Source of the DNA: UBA4744 sp963718995
GTDB lineage: Bacteria; Actinomycetota; Acidimicrobiia; Spongiisociales; UBA4744
NCBI GenBank assembly: GCA_963718995.1
Contig: CAVRAP010000014.1
Location: forward strand, 1 to 46,548
Length of the DNA stretch: 46,548 nucleotides
Reading direction: 5' to 3'
The translations under genes and the position numbers were made by a program. Below the pieces are notes generated by a model. That model was not told the origin of the DNA, did not search any database, and saw only the letters and a program-made list of their open reading frames with translations. Below, piece by piece: positions 17,387 to 25,451 of this stretch. The number at the start of each line of letters is the position of its first letter. The stretch's first letter is position 1.

Positions 17387-17920
17387 CTAGAAGAACCGGA
17401 AGATCTGGGCGAGATCCCCGCCGATCCCGATCAGTTGCAGGGCCCACCAGATGGCGATAGCGATCAGAGCCGACAGCGTCGCTTGCCGGATATCGAGGTC
17501 GAACATAGCTTGCGCGGCTACCGCCAGAGTCGCCCCGAACCAAGCCAGAGCCAGCACGACAACCAGTTGCGCGACCCCTTCGGGGACGAAAAAGGCCACC
17601 AGCAGGAGCAGCAGTGGCGTGTGAGAGAAACCGGTCAGTCGGGCCGACGTCGCACCCGTCCCGGTGCCTTGAAACACCTTGGTACCGGCCAGCCACAGTC
17701 CCCCGGCGACGACCAGCCATCCGACAATGCCGCCCAGCATGAACCAGAGGAACCTGATGAGATCGAAACGTGCACCAGCGATCAACGCGGCCACATAGAT
17801 CTCCGAATACACCAACGCAACAGCAAGGACCGAGTTGCCGGTCGCATAGCTGTCGAAAAACAGCTCGGTGTAGAGCTTCTTGTCAAGCCGGGCGGCTCGC
17901 AACATCTGGTTGAAGAGCAT
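17387..17920 (-). CDS. Yip1-like integral membrane protein
   Basis: 177-aa protein beginning MLFNQMLRAARLDKKLYTEL, then about five hydrophobic segments (for example SVLAVALVYSEIYVAALIAG and PLLLLLVAFFVPEGVAQLVV). The layout, a short polar N-terminus that mentions a membrane-entering helix and five helices, resembles Yip1-domain proteins; no function can be assigned. The ATG at 17920 has GGAGG 6 bases upstream. It is 4 bases from truA and so likely cotranscribed. Confidence 0.6.
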   Translation of the reverse strand: MLFNQMLRAARLDKKLYTELFFDSYATGNSVLAVALVYSEIYVAALIAGARFDLIRFLWFMLGGIVGWLVVAGGLWLAGTKVFQGTGTGATSARLTGFSHTPLLLLLVAFFVPEGVAQLVVVLALAWFGATLAVAAQAMFDLDIRQATLSALIAIAIWWALQLIGIGGDLAQIFRFF

Positions 17921-17948
17921 GGAGTTCCTCCGAAAATGGAGGGTAGTC

Positions 17949-18017
17949 GGAAACCAGTACCCAGTAGCCGGTAGCCACACCAGCCTCGCGACGTTGTAAC
18001 TCGTAACTGGAAACTTA
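17949..18017. repeat. Heptamer-type repeat between Nudix and Yip1-like genes
   Basis: Units of 7 bases are visible: CCAGTAC, CCAGTAG, CCGGTAG, CCACACC on the left, and TAACTCG, TAACTGG, AAACTTA on the right, the last one containing the Nudix stop codon. It is a degenerate member of the repeat family described in the findings. Confidence 0.6.
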
Positions 18018-18566
18018 GTTGCGAGGAACGAGCAGCTTGCCCGCCGGCCGGCTCAGGCTCGGCCGCTCCTCCCATGCAGCCACTTCGCCCAAAGCGAACC
18101 ATCCGACTTTGGTCGTTCCTTCACCGGCCGATGCGTGCAACGAGCCGGCGACAAACCCGAAACGCACGTCGAAGTGGTTGTGGGCAGGACCGTCAACTCG
18201 TTCCGGAAAACGGTGCACGTCGAGATCCAAGAGACCGAGCGCCTCCAGTTCCTCCAGACCGGTTTCCTCGACGACTTCCCGGCGTGCCCCCATTTCCAGA
18301 TCGCCGTCGGCCGGTTCAACATGGCCGCCCGGTTGCAGCCATGTCCCCAGCTTGGTGTGGTGCACCAGCAGGACGGAAGAACGATCGGGCGAGACCACGA
18401 AGCCGCTGGCCGTGAAGTGGCCGGGATCGAAGTGGAACCGGGAGAGAGCGTCGCCCGACGAGTCCAGGAGAGCCAGCATCGCTTCGAGATAGCCGGCTTC
18501 CCGCTCATCAACGGGCTCATAGGAAGCCAGCAGGGATTGGAGGCCGGCGAGGCGTGTATCAGTCAT
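18015..18566 (-). CDS. Nudix hydrolase
   Basis: 183-aa Nudix protein. The Nudix box runs from about residue 81 to 104 and contains GHVEP, then REVVEETGL with the metal-binding glutamates. The preceding VLLVHHTKLGTWLQPGG and following HFDVRFGFVAG fit the fold. Substrate unknown. The assigned ATG (18566-18564) lies inside an array of 7-base repeats, with no Shine-Dalgarno sequence; the first residues MTDT are encoded by the repeat itself. Translation could start further in, but no better-placed start is evident. Confidence 0.85.
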   Translation of the reverse strand: MTDTRLAGLQSLLASYEPVDEREAGYLEAMLALLDSSGDALSRFHFDPGHFTASGFVVSPDRSSVLLVHHTKLGTWLQPGGHVEPADGDLEMGARREVVEETGLEELEALGLLDLDVHRFPERVDGPAHNHFDVRFGFVAGSLHASAGEGTTKVGWFALGEVAAWEERPSLSRPAGKLLVPRN

Positions 18567-18599
18567 CAGTCATCAGTTATCAGTTATCAGTTATCAGTT
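18560..18599. repeat. Perfect heptamer array CAGTCAT/CAGTTAT
   Basis: Two CAGTCAT, three CAGTTAT and a partial CAGTTTC follow each other with exact 7-base spacing. The first unit contains the reverse complement of the Nudix start codon, so copy-number change would alter the 5' end of that gene. This is the clearest array of the family. Confidence 0.9.
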
Positions 18600-18635
18600 T
18601 CTAGCACCGCGGGTCGGCGAATGGAAAGGAGAGGC

Positions 18636-18691
18636 CGGCCGCAGGCCGACGATTGAGACTGAAAACTGAAAGGGCGGCCCGCAGGCCGCCC
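18636..18691. repeat. Two palindromes with a heptamer stretch between
   Basis: CGGCC-GCA-GGCCG at 18636-18648 and GGGCGGCC-CGCA-GGCCGCCC at 18672-18691 flank a 7-base-periodic stretch (GATTGAG, ACTGAAA, ACTGAAA at about 18651-18671). Another stretch GACTGAC, AACTGAA, GACTGCT follows at 18692-18712. The larger palindrome may stop transcription leaving rplQ. Confidence 0.65.
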
Positions 18692-18709
18692 GACTGACAA
18701 CTGAAGACT

Positions 18710-18752
18710 GCTTGCAGAGCAAGCCCCACTGACCACTGCTTGCGAGGCAAGC
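18710..18752 (-). terminator. Twin hairpins after rplQ
   Basis: Two nearly identical perfect hairpins, GCTTGC-GAG-GCAAGC (18738-18752) and GCTTGC-AGA-GCAAGC (18710-18724), lie directly after the rplQ stop codon. Together with the GC-rich palindrome at 18672-18691 they are the likely end of the alpha operon transcript. No U tract is present. Confidence 0.55.
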
Positions 18753-19103
18753 TCAGACGAGTTCGATCAATGCCATTTCGGCGTTATCGCCCCTGCGGGG
18801 ACCGATGCGCACGATCCGGGTGTAGCCGCCTGGGCGATCTGTGTAACGGGGCGCGATGTCATCGAAGAGCTTCGTGACGATCTCGGTGTCCTCGATCACT
18901 TTCAGGATCGCGCGCCGGGAGTGCAGATCGCCTTTGCGAGCCTTCGTAATCAGCTTCTCTGCCAGAGGCCGCACCGACTTAGCCCGGGTAATCGTGGTCG
19001 TCACCTTCTCTTCCCAGAAGAGCGACCCGGCCAGGTTGGCCATCATGGCCTTTTCCTGGGAAGGTCCCCCACCCAGGCGGGTGCCTTTGCGAGGTCGGGG
19101 CAT
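18753..19103 (-). CDS. rplQ: 50S ribosomal protein L17
   Basis: 116-aa L17 with the usual N-terminus PRPRKGTRLGG, then the conserved core AMMANLAGSLFWEEKVTTTI followed by TRAKSVRPLAEKLITKAR, and the end NAEMALIELV. The ATG shares one base with the rpoA stop (TAATG at 19101-19105). It is the last gene of the ribosomal supercluster and is followed by a cluster of palindromes. Confidence 0.96.
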   Translation of the reverse strand: MPRPRKGTRLGGGPSQEKAMMANLAGSLFWEEKVTTTITRAKSVRPLAEKLITKARKGDLHSRRAILKVIEDTEIVTKLFDDIAPRYTDRPGGYTRIVRIGPRRGDNAEMALIELV

Positions 19104-20050
19104 TAATCGATCTCCTCGTCTTGCACGGCATGGAGGCTGAGGCCGAGTTCGTCGAGCTTGGCGGTTACCTCTTCCAGGCTTTTCTGGCCGAAGTTGGTGA
19201 TGTTCAGGAGATCATCAGGGCTCTTGATGACCAGCTCGCCCACCGTCTTGATCTGGGCGCGCCGTAGGCAGTTGCGGGGGCGTTCGGACAAATCAAGCGC
19301 CTCGATGGGAAGGTCGAGGTCGGGGGAAGATGACTCGGCAACGGCCACGTCACCCAATTCCAGTCCGATTCCTTCGCCCATGTCGGCAAAGAGGCCCAGC
19401 AGTTCGCGCAGGGTCTTGCCGGCGGAGGAGACCGCTTCAGCCGGTTCCAGGGCACCATTGGTGTCGACGTCCAGCACCAGGCGGTCAAAGTTGGTCATCT
19501 GGCCCACCTGGGTGCTCTCCACCCGGTAGGCGACCTTCCGGACCGGTGAAAAGATCGAGTCGATCGGGAGTACCCCGATCACGTCGCCGGCCTTGTTCTT
19601 CTCTGCGGTGCGGTAGCCAACCCCACGCTCGACCGTCATCTCGACTTCGAGCTGACCACCTGCCGACAATGTCGCAAGGTGCATGCCGGGGTTGACGATC
19701 TCAACCCCTGCCGGCGTCTTGATGTCACCGGCCTTGACCTCTCCTGATCCTTTGGCAGACAGGTACAAGGTCTGGGGTTCCAATTCCTCGGTTCTGACCA
19801 CGACCTGCTTCATGTTGAGAATGATGTCGACCACATCCTCAACAACGCCGTCGATGGTCGTGAACTCATGCTGCACGCCTTCGATCTGCAAAGAGGTGAT
19901 GGCGGCACCCGGAATTCGCGCCAGCAACGTACGACGCAGCGTGTTGCCAAGGGTATAACCGAAACCTGGCTCGAGCGGTTCGACGACGAACCTCGAACGA
20001 TTCTCGGCTACTGGCTGTTCTTCAATCTGTGGGCGTTGGACGATCAACAC
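19103..20050 (-). CDS. rpoA: RNA polymerase subunit alpha
   Basis: 315-aa alpha subunit. The N-terminal assembly domain (about 1-230) has RFVVEPLEPGFGYTLGNTLR followed by RTLLARIPGAAITS; the C-terminal domain (about 245-310) has LDLSERPRNCLRRAQIKTVG and TNFGQKSLEEV, used for UP-element and activator contacts. The start is GTG at 20050, with AAGGGGAA about 8 bases upstream; the next codon TTG could also serve. It follows rpsD by 30 bases. Confidence 0.96.
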   Translation of the reverse strand: MLIVQRPQIEEQPVAENRSRFVVEPLEPGFGYTLGNTLRRTLLARIPGAAITSLQIEGVQHEFTTIDGVVEDVVDIILNMKQVVVRTEELEPQTLYLSAKGSGEVKAGDIKTPAGVEIVNPGMHLATLSAGGQLEVEMTVERGVGYRTAEKNKAGDVIGVLPIDSIFSPVRKVAYRVESTQVGQMTNFDRLVLDVDTNGALEPAEAVSSAGKTLRELLGLFADMGEGIGLELGDVAVAESSSPDLDLPIEALDLSERPRNCLRRAQIKTVGELVIKSPDDLLNITNFGQKSLEEVTAKLDELGLSLHAVQDEEID

Positions 20051-20080
20051 GCTGGGTTTCCCCTTCTTCTTTTGTGGGAG

Positions 20081-20686
20081 CTACTTCGAGTAAAGCTCGA
20101 CGATGAGCTGTTCTTGAATCGGTGTGTCGATCTGAGCTCGGTTCGGCAACTCAACCACGGCGATCCTTCGATCGTCGGAGTTGACGTCGAGCCATTCCGG
20201 CAGGGCATGATCGAGCGTGTCTATTGAGTGCTGCACGATGATCAGATCCCGGCTGCGCTCTTTCAGCGTGACCACGTCACCGCCCCGTACCTGATACGAC
20301 GGAATATCAACCTTCTTGCCGTTGACCTTGAAATGGCCATGGTTGACCAGTTGGCGGGCTTGTGGCCGCGTCTGGGCCAGACCCGAGCGATAGACAACAT
20401 TATCGAGACGGCTTTCGAGAATCCGGAGGAGGTTGTCGCCGGTGATCCCCACTTGCTGGGCCGCCTGCTTGTAATAGCGACGGAACTGTCGCTCCAGAAC
20501 CCCGTACATCGCACGGAGCTTCTGCTTCTCGCGAAGCTGGATGAGGTAATCGCTCTCTCGGACACGGCCGCGGCCGTGTTCGCCGGGTGGGTAGGGTCGC
20601 TTGTCGGCAGCGCACTTCTTCGACTGGCAGAGCGGTTGCCGTGCCCGACGGCACTGCTTGTGTGTTGGTCCTGTGTAGCGTGCCAT
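20081..20686 (-). CDS. rpsD: 30S ribosomal protein S4
   Basis: 201-aa S4, primary 16S rRNA binder. ARYTGPTHKQCRRARQPLC begins the protein and is followed by PYPPGEHGRGRV; the S4 RNA-binding domain is seen as ESRLDNVVYRSGLAQTRPQA and RQLVNHGHFKVNG. Three cysteines in the first 30 residues resemble the zinc-binding form. I start at the ATG at 20686, which is 2 bases after the rpsK stop and preceded by GGAGGGG within rpsK; an ATG 6 bases further up overlaps that stop. Confidence 0.95.
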   Translation of the reverse strand: MARYTGPTHKQCRRARQPLCQSKKCAADKRPYPPGEHGRGRVRESDYLIQLREKQKLRAMYGVLERQFRRYYKQAAQQVGITGDNLLRILESRLDNVVYRSGLAQTRPQARQLVNHGHFKVNGKKVDIPSYQVRGGDVVTLKERSRDLIIVQHSIDTLDHALPEWLDVNSDDRRIAVVELPNRAQIDTPIQEQLIVELYSK

Positions 20687-20688
20687 CC

Positions 20689-21081
20689 TCAACCCCTCCG
20701 GCGTTTCTTGAGACGAACGCCGTTGTGTGGGATCGGAGTGATGTCCCGAATCCCGGAAATCTCCATTCCCATGTTCTGCAGAGTCCGAACCGCCGTCTCG
20801 CGACCGCCGCCGTTGCCGGAGACAATCACGTCGAGCTTGCGGACGCCGTGCTCACCGGCCCGGCGAGCGGCCTCTTCGGCTGCGACCTGAGCGGCATACG
20901 GCGTCGACTTACGGGAACCCTTGAAGCCGACCGACCCGCCGGAGGTCCACACGATGGTGTTGCCTCCGACATCAGTGATATTGATGATGGTGTTATTGAA
21001 GCTGGCTGTGATGTGCGCCTGCCCATGACCGATGTTTTTACGTTCGCGGCGGCGGACCCGCTTCTGTTGCTGTTCTGCCAA
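20689..21081 (-). CDS. rpsK: 30S ribosomal protein S11
   Basis: 130-aa S11 with HGQAHITASFNNTIINITD, SGGSVGFKGSRKSTPYAAQ and the C-terminus IRDITPIPHNGVRLKKRRRG. No ATG is available: candidates are TTG at 21087 and TTG at 21081. I chose 21081 because AGGGG then lies 6 bases upstream, whereas it abuts the other codon. The spacer to rpsM is only 9 bases. Confidence 0.94.
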   Translation of the reverse strand: MAEQQQKRVRRRERKNIGHGQAHITASFNNTIINITDVGGNTIVWTSGGSVGFKGSRKSTPYAAQVAAEEAARRAGEHGVRKLDVIVSGNGGGRETAVRTLQNMGMEISGIRDITPIPHNGVRLKKRRRG

Positions 21082-21090
21082 CTTCAACCC

Positions 21091-21468
21091 CTACTTCGTG
21101 ACCTTTTTCTTGCCGGCAATAGCCGTCCGGCGACCCTTGCGGGTCCGGGCATTGGTATGGGTACGCTGACCGCGCACGGGAAGCCCGCGGCGATGGCGCA
21201 TACCCTGATAGGAACCGATCTCCACTTTGCGCTTGATGTTCTGGGCGACCTCGCGACGGAGGTCACCTTCGATCTGGAAGTTCTGCTCGAGAAACCGTCG
21301 AATACGAACCACCTCATCGTCGGTGAGGTCCCGCACCTTGGTTCCACGATCGATGTCGATGTTGTCGCAAACCTGGTGGGCCCGGGTCAGCCCGATTCCA
21401 AAAATGTAGGTAAGGGCGATTTCGAGTCTCTTCTCCCGGGGAAGATCCACACCTGCGATACGAGCCAT
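21091..21468 (-). CDS. rpsM: 30S ribosomal protein S13
   Basis: 125-aa S13: ARIAGVDLPREKRLEIALTY, then IFGIGLTRAHQV, LTDDEVVRIRRFLEQNFQIE and the basic tail RGQRTHTNARTRKGRRTAIA. The length and tail are typical. It starts 4 bases after the rpmJ stop, in the standard rpmJ-rpsM-rpsK-rpsD-rpoA-rplQ order. Confidence 0.96.
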   Translation of the reverse strand: MARIAGVDLPREKRLEIALTYIFGIGLTRAHQVCDNIDIDRGTKVRDLTDDEVVRIRRFLEQNFQIEGDLRREVAQNIKRKVEIGSYQGMRHRRGLPVRGQRTHTNARTRKGRRTAIAGKKKVTK

Positions 21469-21472
21469 CCAA

Positions 21473-21586
21473 TTACCCCTGACGCTGCTTATGCCGCGGA
21501 TTCGAACAGATCACCCACACGCGACCATGCCGCCGGATGATCCGGCACTTCTCACACATCTTCTTTGTCGAAGGACGCACCTTCAT
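21473..21586 (-). CDS. rpmJ: 50S ribosomal protein L36 (zinc type)
   Basis: 37-aa protein MKVRPSTKKMCEKC followed by RIIRRHGRVWVICSNPRH and the tail KQRQG. The C-x2-C-x12-C-x4-H zinc motif is complete. GGAGAAGG is placed 3 bases before the ATG. It lies between rpsM and the region where infA is normally found. Confidence 0.96.
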   Translation of the reverse strand: MKVRPSTKKMCEKCRIIRRHGRVWVICSNPRHKQRQG

Positions 21587-21613
21587 GACCTTCTCCAACT
21601 CATGCTCGACCGA

Positions 21614-21784
21614 TCAAGCCGAACGCCCTGTTTCCGGGGCCTCCGGTCCGCCATCCAAGCCGCCCAGAACCGTTTCTGGAACAGCAATGAGATGATGGAT
21701 ACCCACACCTCGACCACGCAAGCGCTCTTCGACACGGGCACCCTGAGATCGGCCCAAGCGGACCGAGTACACAAGATTAGCCAT
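21614..21784 (-). CDS. Hypothetical 56-aa ORF at the usual infA position
   Basis: An ATG overlapping the last 8 bases of map (ATGGCTAA) opens a 56-codon frame beginning MANLVYSVRLGRSQGARVEE and ending GRSA. It is the only frame that fills the map-rpmJ gap and is not an IF-1: IF-1 is about 72 aa and has a recognisable S1 fold. Wobble-base GC is near one half, lower than in neighbours, so it may be spurious. I do not recognise it. Confidence 0.3.
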   Translation of the reverse strand: MANLVYSVRLGRSQGARVEERLRGRGVGIHHLIAVPETVLGGLDGGPEAPETGRSA

Positions 21785-22565
21785 GCGGGGGCGCTACGGC
21801 CAAATCGTCGTCTCTCGCGCCCAGAAGGGTCATGATCCGGGGCCCCTGATCGGTAATGGCGATGGTGTGCTCGAAATGGGCCGAGAAGCTTCCATCGGCG
21901 GTGACAACGGTCCAGCCGTCCGGTTCTACGGTTGTTTCGTGACCGCCGAGATTGAACATCGGCTCAATGCAGATGGCCATCCCTTTCTTGAGCTTCGCAC
22001 CGGTGCCAGGCTTTCCATAATTGGGTACCTGGGGGTCTTCATGCATCTGCCTGCCGATGCCGTGCCCCACGTACTCCCGGACAACACCGAAGCCGTGCCG
22101 GGCTGCTTCGCTCTCCACAGCGTGGCCGATGTCGCCCAAACGGGCGCCGGCTTTCACCTGAGCGATGCCGGCGGTGAGGGCTCGTTCCGTTGTATCGATG
22201 AGCAGCTGGATCTCGGACGGTACTTCGCCGATCGGAAACGTGATGGCCGCGTCCCCATGAAAACCCTCGAAGATGGCGCCTGCGTCGACGGAAAGGACGT
22301 CACCCGCAACCAGTCGGTAGTCGGAAGGAATGCCATGCACGATCACATTATTGGGCGAGGTGCAGATGCTGGCCGGATAGCCGTGATAGCCAAGGAAGGA
22401 CGGAGTGCAGCCTCGCGATCGAATCACCTCGGCAGCTATGGCATCCAGTTCCCGCAACGAGACCCCCGGCACAGCGCCCTGTTTGACCGTGTCGAGGACC
22501 ACCGCCACCGTTTGGCCGGCCACCGCCATCTTCTCAAACTCTTTGCGGCTCTTGATGGTGATCAT
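21777..22565 (-). CDS. map: Methionine aminopeptidase, type I
   Basis: Removes N-terminal methionine co-translationally. The 262-aa sequence has the substrate-pocket FLGYHGYPASICTSPNNVIV followed by HGIP, metal-binding Asp residues in LSVDAGAIFEGFHGDAAITF, the histidine motif YVGHGIGRQMHEDP and the glutamates in CIEPMFNLGG and HFEHTIAITD. The ATG overlaps the adk stop as ATGA. Placement in the spc operon after adk is standard. Confidence 0.96.
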   Translation of the reverse strand: MITIKSRKEFEKMAVAGQTVAVVLDTVKQGAVPGVSLRELDAIAAEVIRSRGCTPSFLGYHGYPASICTSPNNVIVHGIPSDYRLVAGDVLSVDAGAIFEGFHGDAAITFPIGEVPSEIQLLIDTTERALTAGIAQVKAGARLGDIGHAVESEAARHGFGVVREYVGHGIGRQMHEDPQVPNYGKPGTGAKLKKGMAICIEPMFNLGGHETTVEPDGWTVVTADGSFSAHFEHTIAITDQGPRIMTLLGARDDDLAVAPPHG

Positions 22566-23195
22566 GCGCGGAGGGTTTCCAGAATCTGCTCGGTAATGTG
22601 CTCGACCGATCCCAGGGCCTTGATCTCAACGATGAGCCTTCGACCGTCGTAGAAGTCGATCAACGGTTCGGTTTCCCGACGGTAGACCGCCAACCGGTTC
22701 CTGATGACTTCTTCCGAATCGTCGGGACGCTGCTCGAGTGGTTCGCCGTCGACATCGCAGATCCCGGGCCGGGCCGGTGGACGGTCGTCCACGTGGTACG
22801 TGTGGCCTTTCGGACATCCCCGCCGGCCGCCGATGCGCCTGACAATCTCGTTCTCGTCCACAATGAAGAGCACAACCCGATCGATCGTCCCGGCCGGCGA
22901 CGCCTCGAGGGCGCGGGCCTGAGCAAGGTTGCGGGGGAATCCGTCCAGGATGAAACCTGCGGCAGCATCTTCCGCGGCGATACGCTCCGTCAGCATGGCG
23001 ATGACGAGGTCGTCGGGGACGAGATTGCCTGCGTCCATACGACGCGGCGGCACTCCGTCCAAGATCGGTACCCGAAGCGATCTGAGCACGCAACATATCG
23101 CCGGTTGAGATGTGGGGTATCTCGAGGGCGCCGGCGACACGCTTCGCCTGCGTACCTTTACCGGCTCCTGGTGGCCCGAGAAAAATGAGTCTCAT
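22562..23195 (-). CDS. adk: Adenylate kinase, one frameshift
   Basis: Interconverts ATP, AMP and ADP. The first frame has MRLIFLGPPGAGKGTQAKRV, the P-loop, and PHISTGDMLR, the AMP-binding part; the second resumes at RMDAGNLVPDDL and carries FILDGFPRNLAQA and a zinc-type LID starting at CPKGHTYHV. The frame changes around 23035-23060, between TDLGRS and MDAGN; one surplus base explains it and gives about 210 aa. The gene is essential, so this is probably a sequence error. Confidence 0.92.
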
Positions 23196-23223
23196 GAGCA
23201 GATGTCTCGCTCCGCTCCGACAC

Positions 23224-23253
23224 GTACTACGCGCCGGGAATACGGAGTACGTT
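23224..23253. repeat. Degenerate heptamer stretch in adk-secY spacer
   Basis: GTACTAC, GCGCCGG, GAATACG, GAGTACG can be read with 7-base spacing. The ends also pair as ACGTACT/AGTACGT (23222-23228 with 23246-23252). It is weaker than the other arrays. Confidence 0.4.
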
Positions 23254-23259
23254 CTTGAT

Positions 23260-23274
23260 GTGAGCGAAGCTCAC
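23260..23274 (-). repeat. 6-3-6 palindrome over the secY stop codon
   Basis: GTGAGC-GAA-GCTCAC, a perfect 6-bp stem with a 3-base loop. The secY TGA (23273-23271) is inside the stem. It might weaken read-through to adk or act as an RNA end. Confidence 0.6.
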
Positions 23275-24600
23275 GTGAGGAACCCTTCGTAGTTCCGCAT
23301 GGTCAGCTGGCTCTCGATCTGTTTCATCGTTTCGAGGGCCACGCCAACCACGATCAGAATCGAGACTCCACCGAAACCAACACTGACGTCCCAGATGGCC
23401 CCGGCGATGGAAGGCAAGATGGCCACGATTCCCAGGAACAGCGAACCGGGCAGGGTGATGCGGTTGAGGATGTGCTCCAGGTGCCGGGCCGTCTGACTGC
23501 CGGGACGCACACCGGGCACGAACCCCCCCTGGCGTTGGATCATCTCGGCCTGGCGAACCGGATCGAACTGGATGGCCGTGTAGAAGTACGTGAAGAAAAT
23601 GATCAGCGTGAACAGCAGGAAGATGTAGAACGTGCTGACACCCTGGCTGTTGCCGATATTGATGTCGATCCAGTTTCGAACACTGGTCATGAAGCCGCCC
23701 CCATCGGACGGGATGGCGGTCGCAACCAGCACCGGGAAATACATCATGCTGGTTGCGAAGATGACCGGAATCACGCCGGCCGTGTTGACTTTCAGCGGGA
23801 TGTAGGTGCTCTGACCTCCCATCACCCGGCGGCCGCGCACTCGTTTGGCGAACTGGATCGGAATTCGCCGCTGTCCCTGTTCGACGTAGATGATGCCGGC
23901 GATCATCGCCAGGAACATCACGATGAAGACGAGGAAGATGGCCACGGCACCGGGCCGTCCGGCGGTGATCGTCCCGGCATAGATGAGGGCGAAGCTGTTG
24001 GGCAGCTGGCTGACAATCGAGACAAAAATGACCAACGACATGCCGTTCCCGACACCTCGCTGCGTGATCAGTTCACCGATCCACATGATGAACGCGGTCC
24101 CGGCCGTCATCGTCAGAACGATGAGCGCCACCCGGGAAGTCGTGTAATCCTCCGGAGCGATGAGGAGGATCCCACCCGTGAGAGAGCCCCGGCTGAACAA
24201 GTAGGTGATCCCCGTCGACTGCAGCAGAGCCAGGACCACCGTCAGGTAGCGGGTCCACTGGGTAATGACCTTCCGGCCCGATTCACCCTCATCTTGCAGA
24301 CGCTGGAGCCTCGGGATAACGACCGCCAGCAGCTGCATGATGATGCTCGACGGTGATGTACGGCATGATTCCGAGGCTGAATACTGAGAATCTCTCGAGT
24401 GCTCCACCGGAGAAGAGGTTCAGAAGCCCGACGATCCCTGCAGATTCCCCCTGGGCCGCCAGTTCCTGAACCTTGGCAAGGTCAACGCCGGGCACCGGGA
24501 TGGCGGTTCCAAGCCGGTAGACGGCAAACATGGCCAGGGTGAACAGGATCTTCCGGCGAAGATCCGGGATCTTGAACATGTAGCGGTAGATGGAAAGCAT
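23271..24600 (-). CDS. secY: Preprotein translocase subunit SecY, one frameshift
   Basis: Central channel of the Sec translocon, ten membrane helices. The N-terminal frame begins MLSIYRYMFKIPDLRRKILF and contains TAIPVPGVDL and SLGIMPYIT; the second frame continues with SIIMQLLAVVIPRLQRLQDE followed by GESGRKVITQWTRYLT. One surplus base at about 24346-24350 (ACCGTCGAGC for ACCGTCAGC) separates them. The rest, including YTAIQFDPVRQAEMIQRQGG and FVPGVRPG, is normal. Corrected length is about 442 aa. Confidence 0.94.
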
Positions 24601-24726
24601 GAAGAGTTCTCAGTCCTCGGTTGTCAATTGTTCGGTTCCCGGGCTCACAGATCTCAGCTGTCGATTCTCAGTTCTCGGCACAAGGCCCCCCACATTACTG
24701 ATGACTGACGACTGATTCCTGATAGC
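24601..24726. repeat. Heptamer-type repeat filling the rplO-secY spacer
   Basis: Degenerate 7-base units cover the spacer: GTTCTCA, GTCCTCG, GTTGTCA at the left; CAGTTCT, CGGCACA in the middle; ACTGATG, ACTGACG, ACTGATT, CCTGATA at the right, ending at the rplO stop. Nothing else is visible apart from the secY ribosome-binding area. Confidence 0.65.
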
Positions 24727-25194
24727 TCACTTCTGGATGACTTCGGCCGTCCCGCCGGCTGCTTCGATCTTGGCGATAGCCTCTTTGCTGAAGGCGTGCG
24801 CCTGCACGGTGAGGGCTTTGCTCAGGCTGCCCTCGGCGAGCACCTTGACCCGACCGCGTTTCTTGATCAGGCCGTGGTCCCGAAGGACCTCGGGGGTAAC
24901 CGTGGATTTTGCCCTGAACTCATTCAACCGGTCGACATTAACGACGGCGAAGTACTCCTTGTTCGGGTTCTTGAATCCTCGCAAGTTTGGCAAGCGGCGT
25001 GCCAGCGGCGTTTGCCCGCCTTCGAAACCGGGACGAAGTTTGCTGCGGGCATTCAAACCCTTGGTGCCCCGCCCGGCCGTCTTGCCGCGCCTGCCACCTT
25101 CACCCCGCCCAACCCGGATCTTGGCCTTCCTCGAGCCGGGGGCCGGCTTGAGGTGGTGAAGCTGCAATTTGTTGGTCTTCTCTTGATCAGCCAT
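24727..25194 (-). CDS. rplO: 50S ribosomal protein L15
   Basis: 155-aa L15 with LHHLKPAPGSRKAKIRVGRG, then GEGGRRGKTAGRGTKG, RPGFEGGQTPLARRLPNLRG and the C-terminal AHAFSKEAIAKIEAAGG. All typical. Unlike most genes of this cluster it is separated from both neighbours by spacers made of 7-base repeats. Confidence 0.96.
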   Translation of the reverse strand: MADQEKTNKLQLHHLKPAPGSRKAKIRVGRGEGGRRGKTAGRGTKGLNARSKLRPGFEGGQTPLARRLPNLRGFKNPNKEYFAVVNVDRLNEFRAKSTVTPEVLRDHGLIKKRGRVKVLAEGSLSKALTVQAHAFSKEAIAKIEAAGGTAEVIQK

Positions 25195-25259
25195 TTCGTT
25201 CCTTAGTTTCCGGTTCCCAGTTCATCCAGTCGAGCTACTGGGTACTGGCACGGTGACTG
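25195..25259. repeat. Heptamer-type repeat in the rpmD-rplO spacer
   Basis: Units such as CCGGTTC, CCAGTTC, ATCCAGT, CGAGCTA, CTGGGTA, CTGGCAC, GGTGACT can be laid out at 7-base steps between the restored rpmD stop and the rplO start. Confidence 0.55.
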
Positions 25260-25449
25260 CTACTTCTTGTCTTCTACCGTCGACCAGGTGTGCCACCTTG
25301 TGGAGCATGCCTCGCACATCGGGGGTGTCCTGGTGCTCGACCGTCTGGTGCATCCTGCGCAAGCCAAGACTGCGCACAGTCGCGCGGTTCTTGGGCTTCT
25401 GGCCAATGATGCTCTTGATGAGCGTTACGGTGATTGTCTTGTCGGCCAT
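25260..25449 (-). CDS. rpmD: 50S ribosomal protein L30, probable late frameshift
   Basis: L30 of 62 aa after correction: KTITVTLIKSIIGQKPKNRA, TVRSLGLRRMHQTVEHQDTP, DVRGMLHKVAHLV. As written, the frame after HLV runs on into the repeat spacer (to 25222) and gives an atypical tail. Removing one base at about 25280-25283 gives the ending HLVTVEDKK and a TAG at 25260, which matches L30 proteins. I therefore give the corrected end. The start overlaps nothing; rpsE ends 2 bases before it. Confidence 0.9.
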
Positions 25450-25451
25450 GG

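Noticed and set aside
25222..25449. L30 with a 13-residue extra tail
   Set aside because: A one-base correction yields the family-typical end VEDKK and a stop at 25260, so the extra tail is probably not real.
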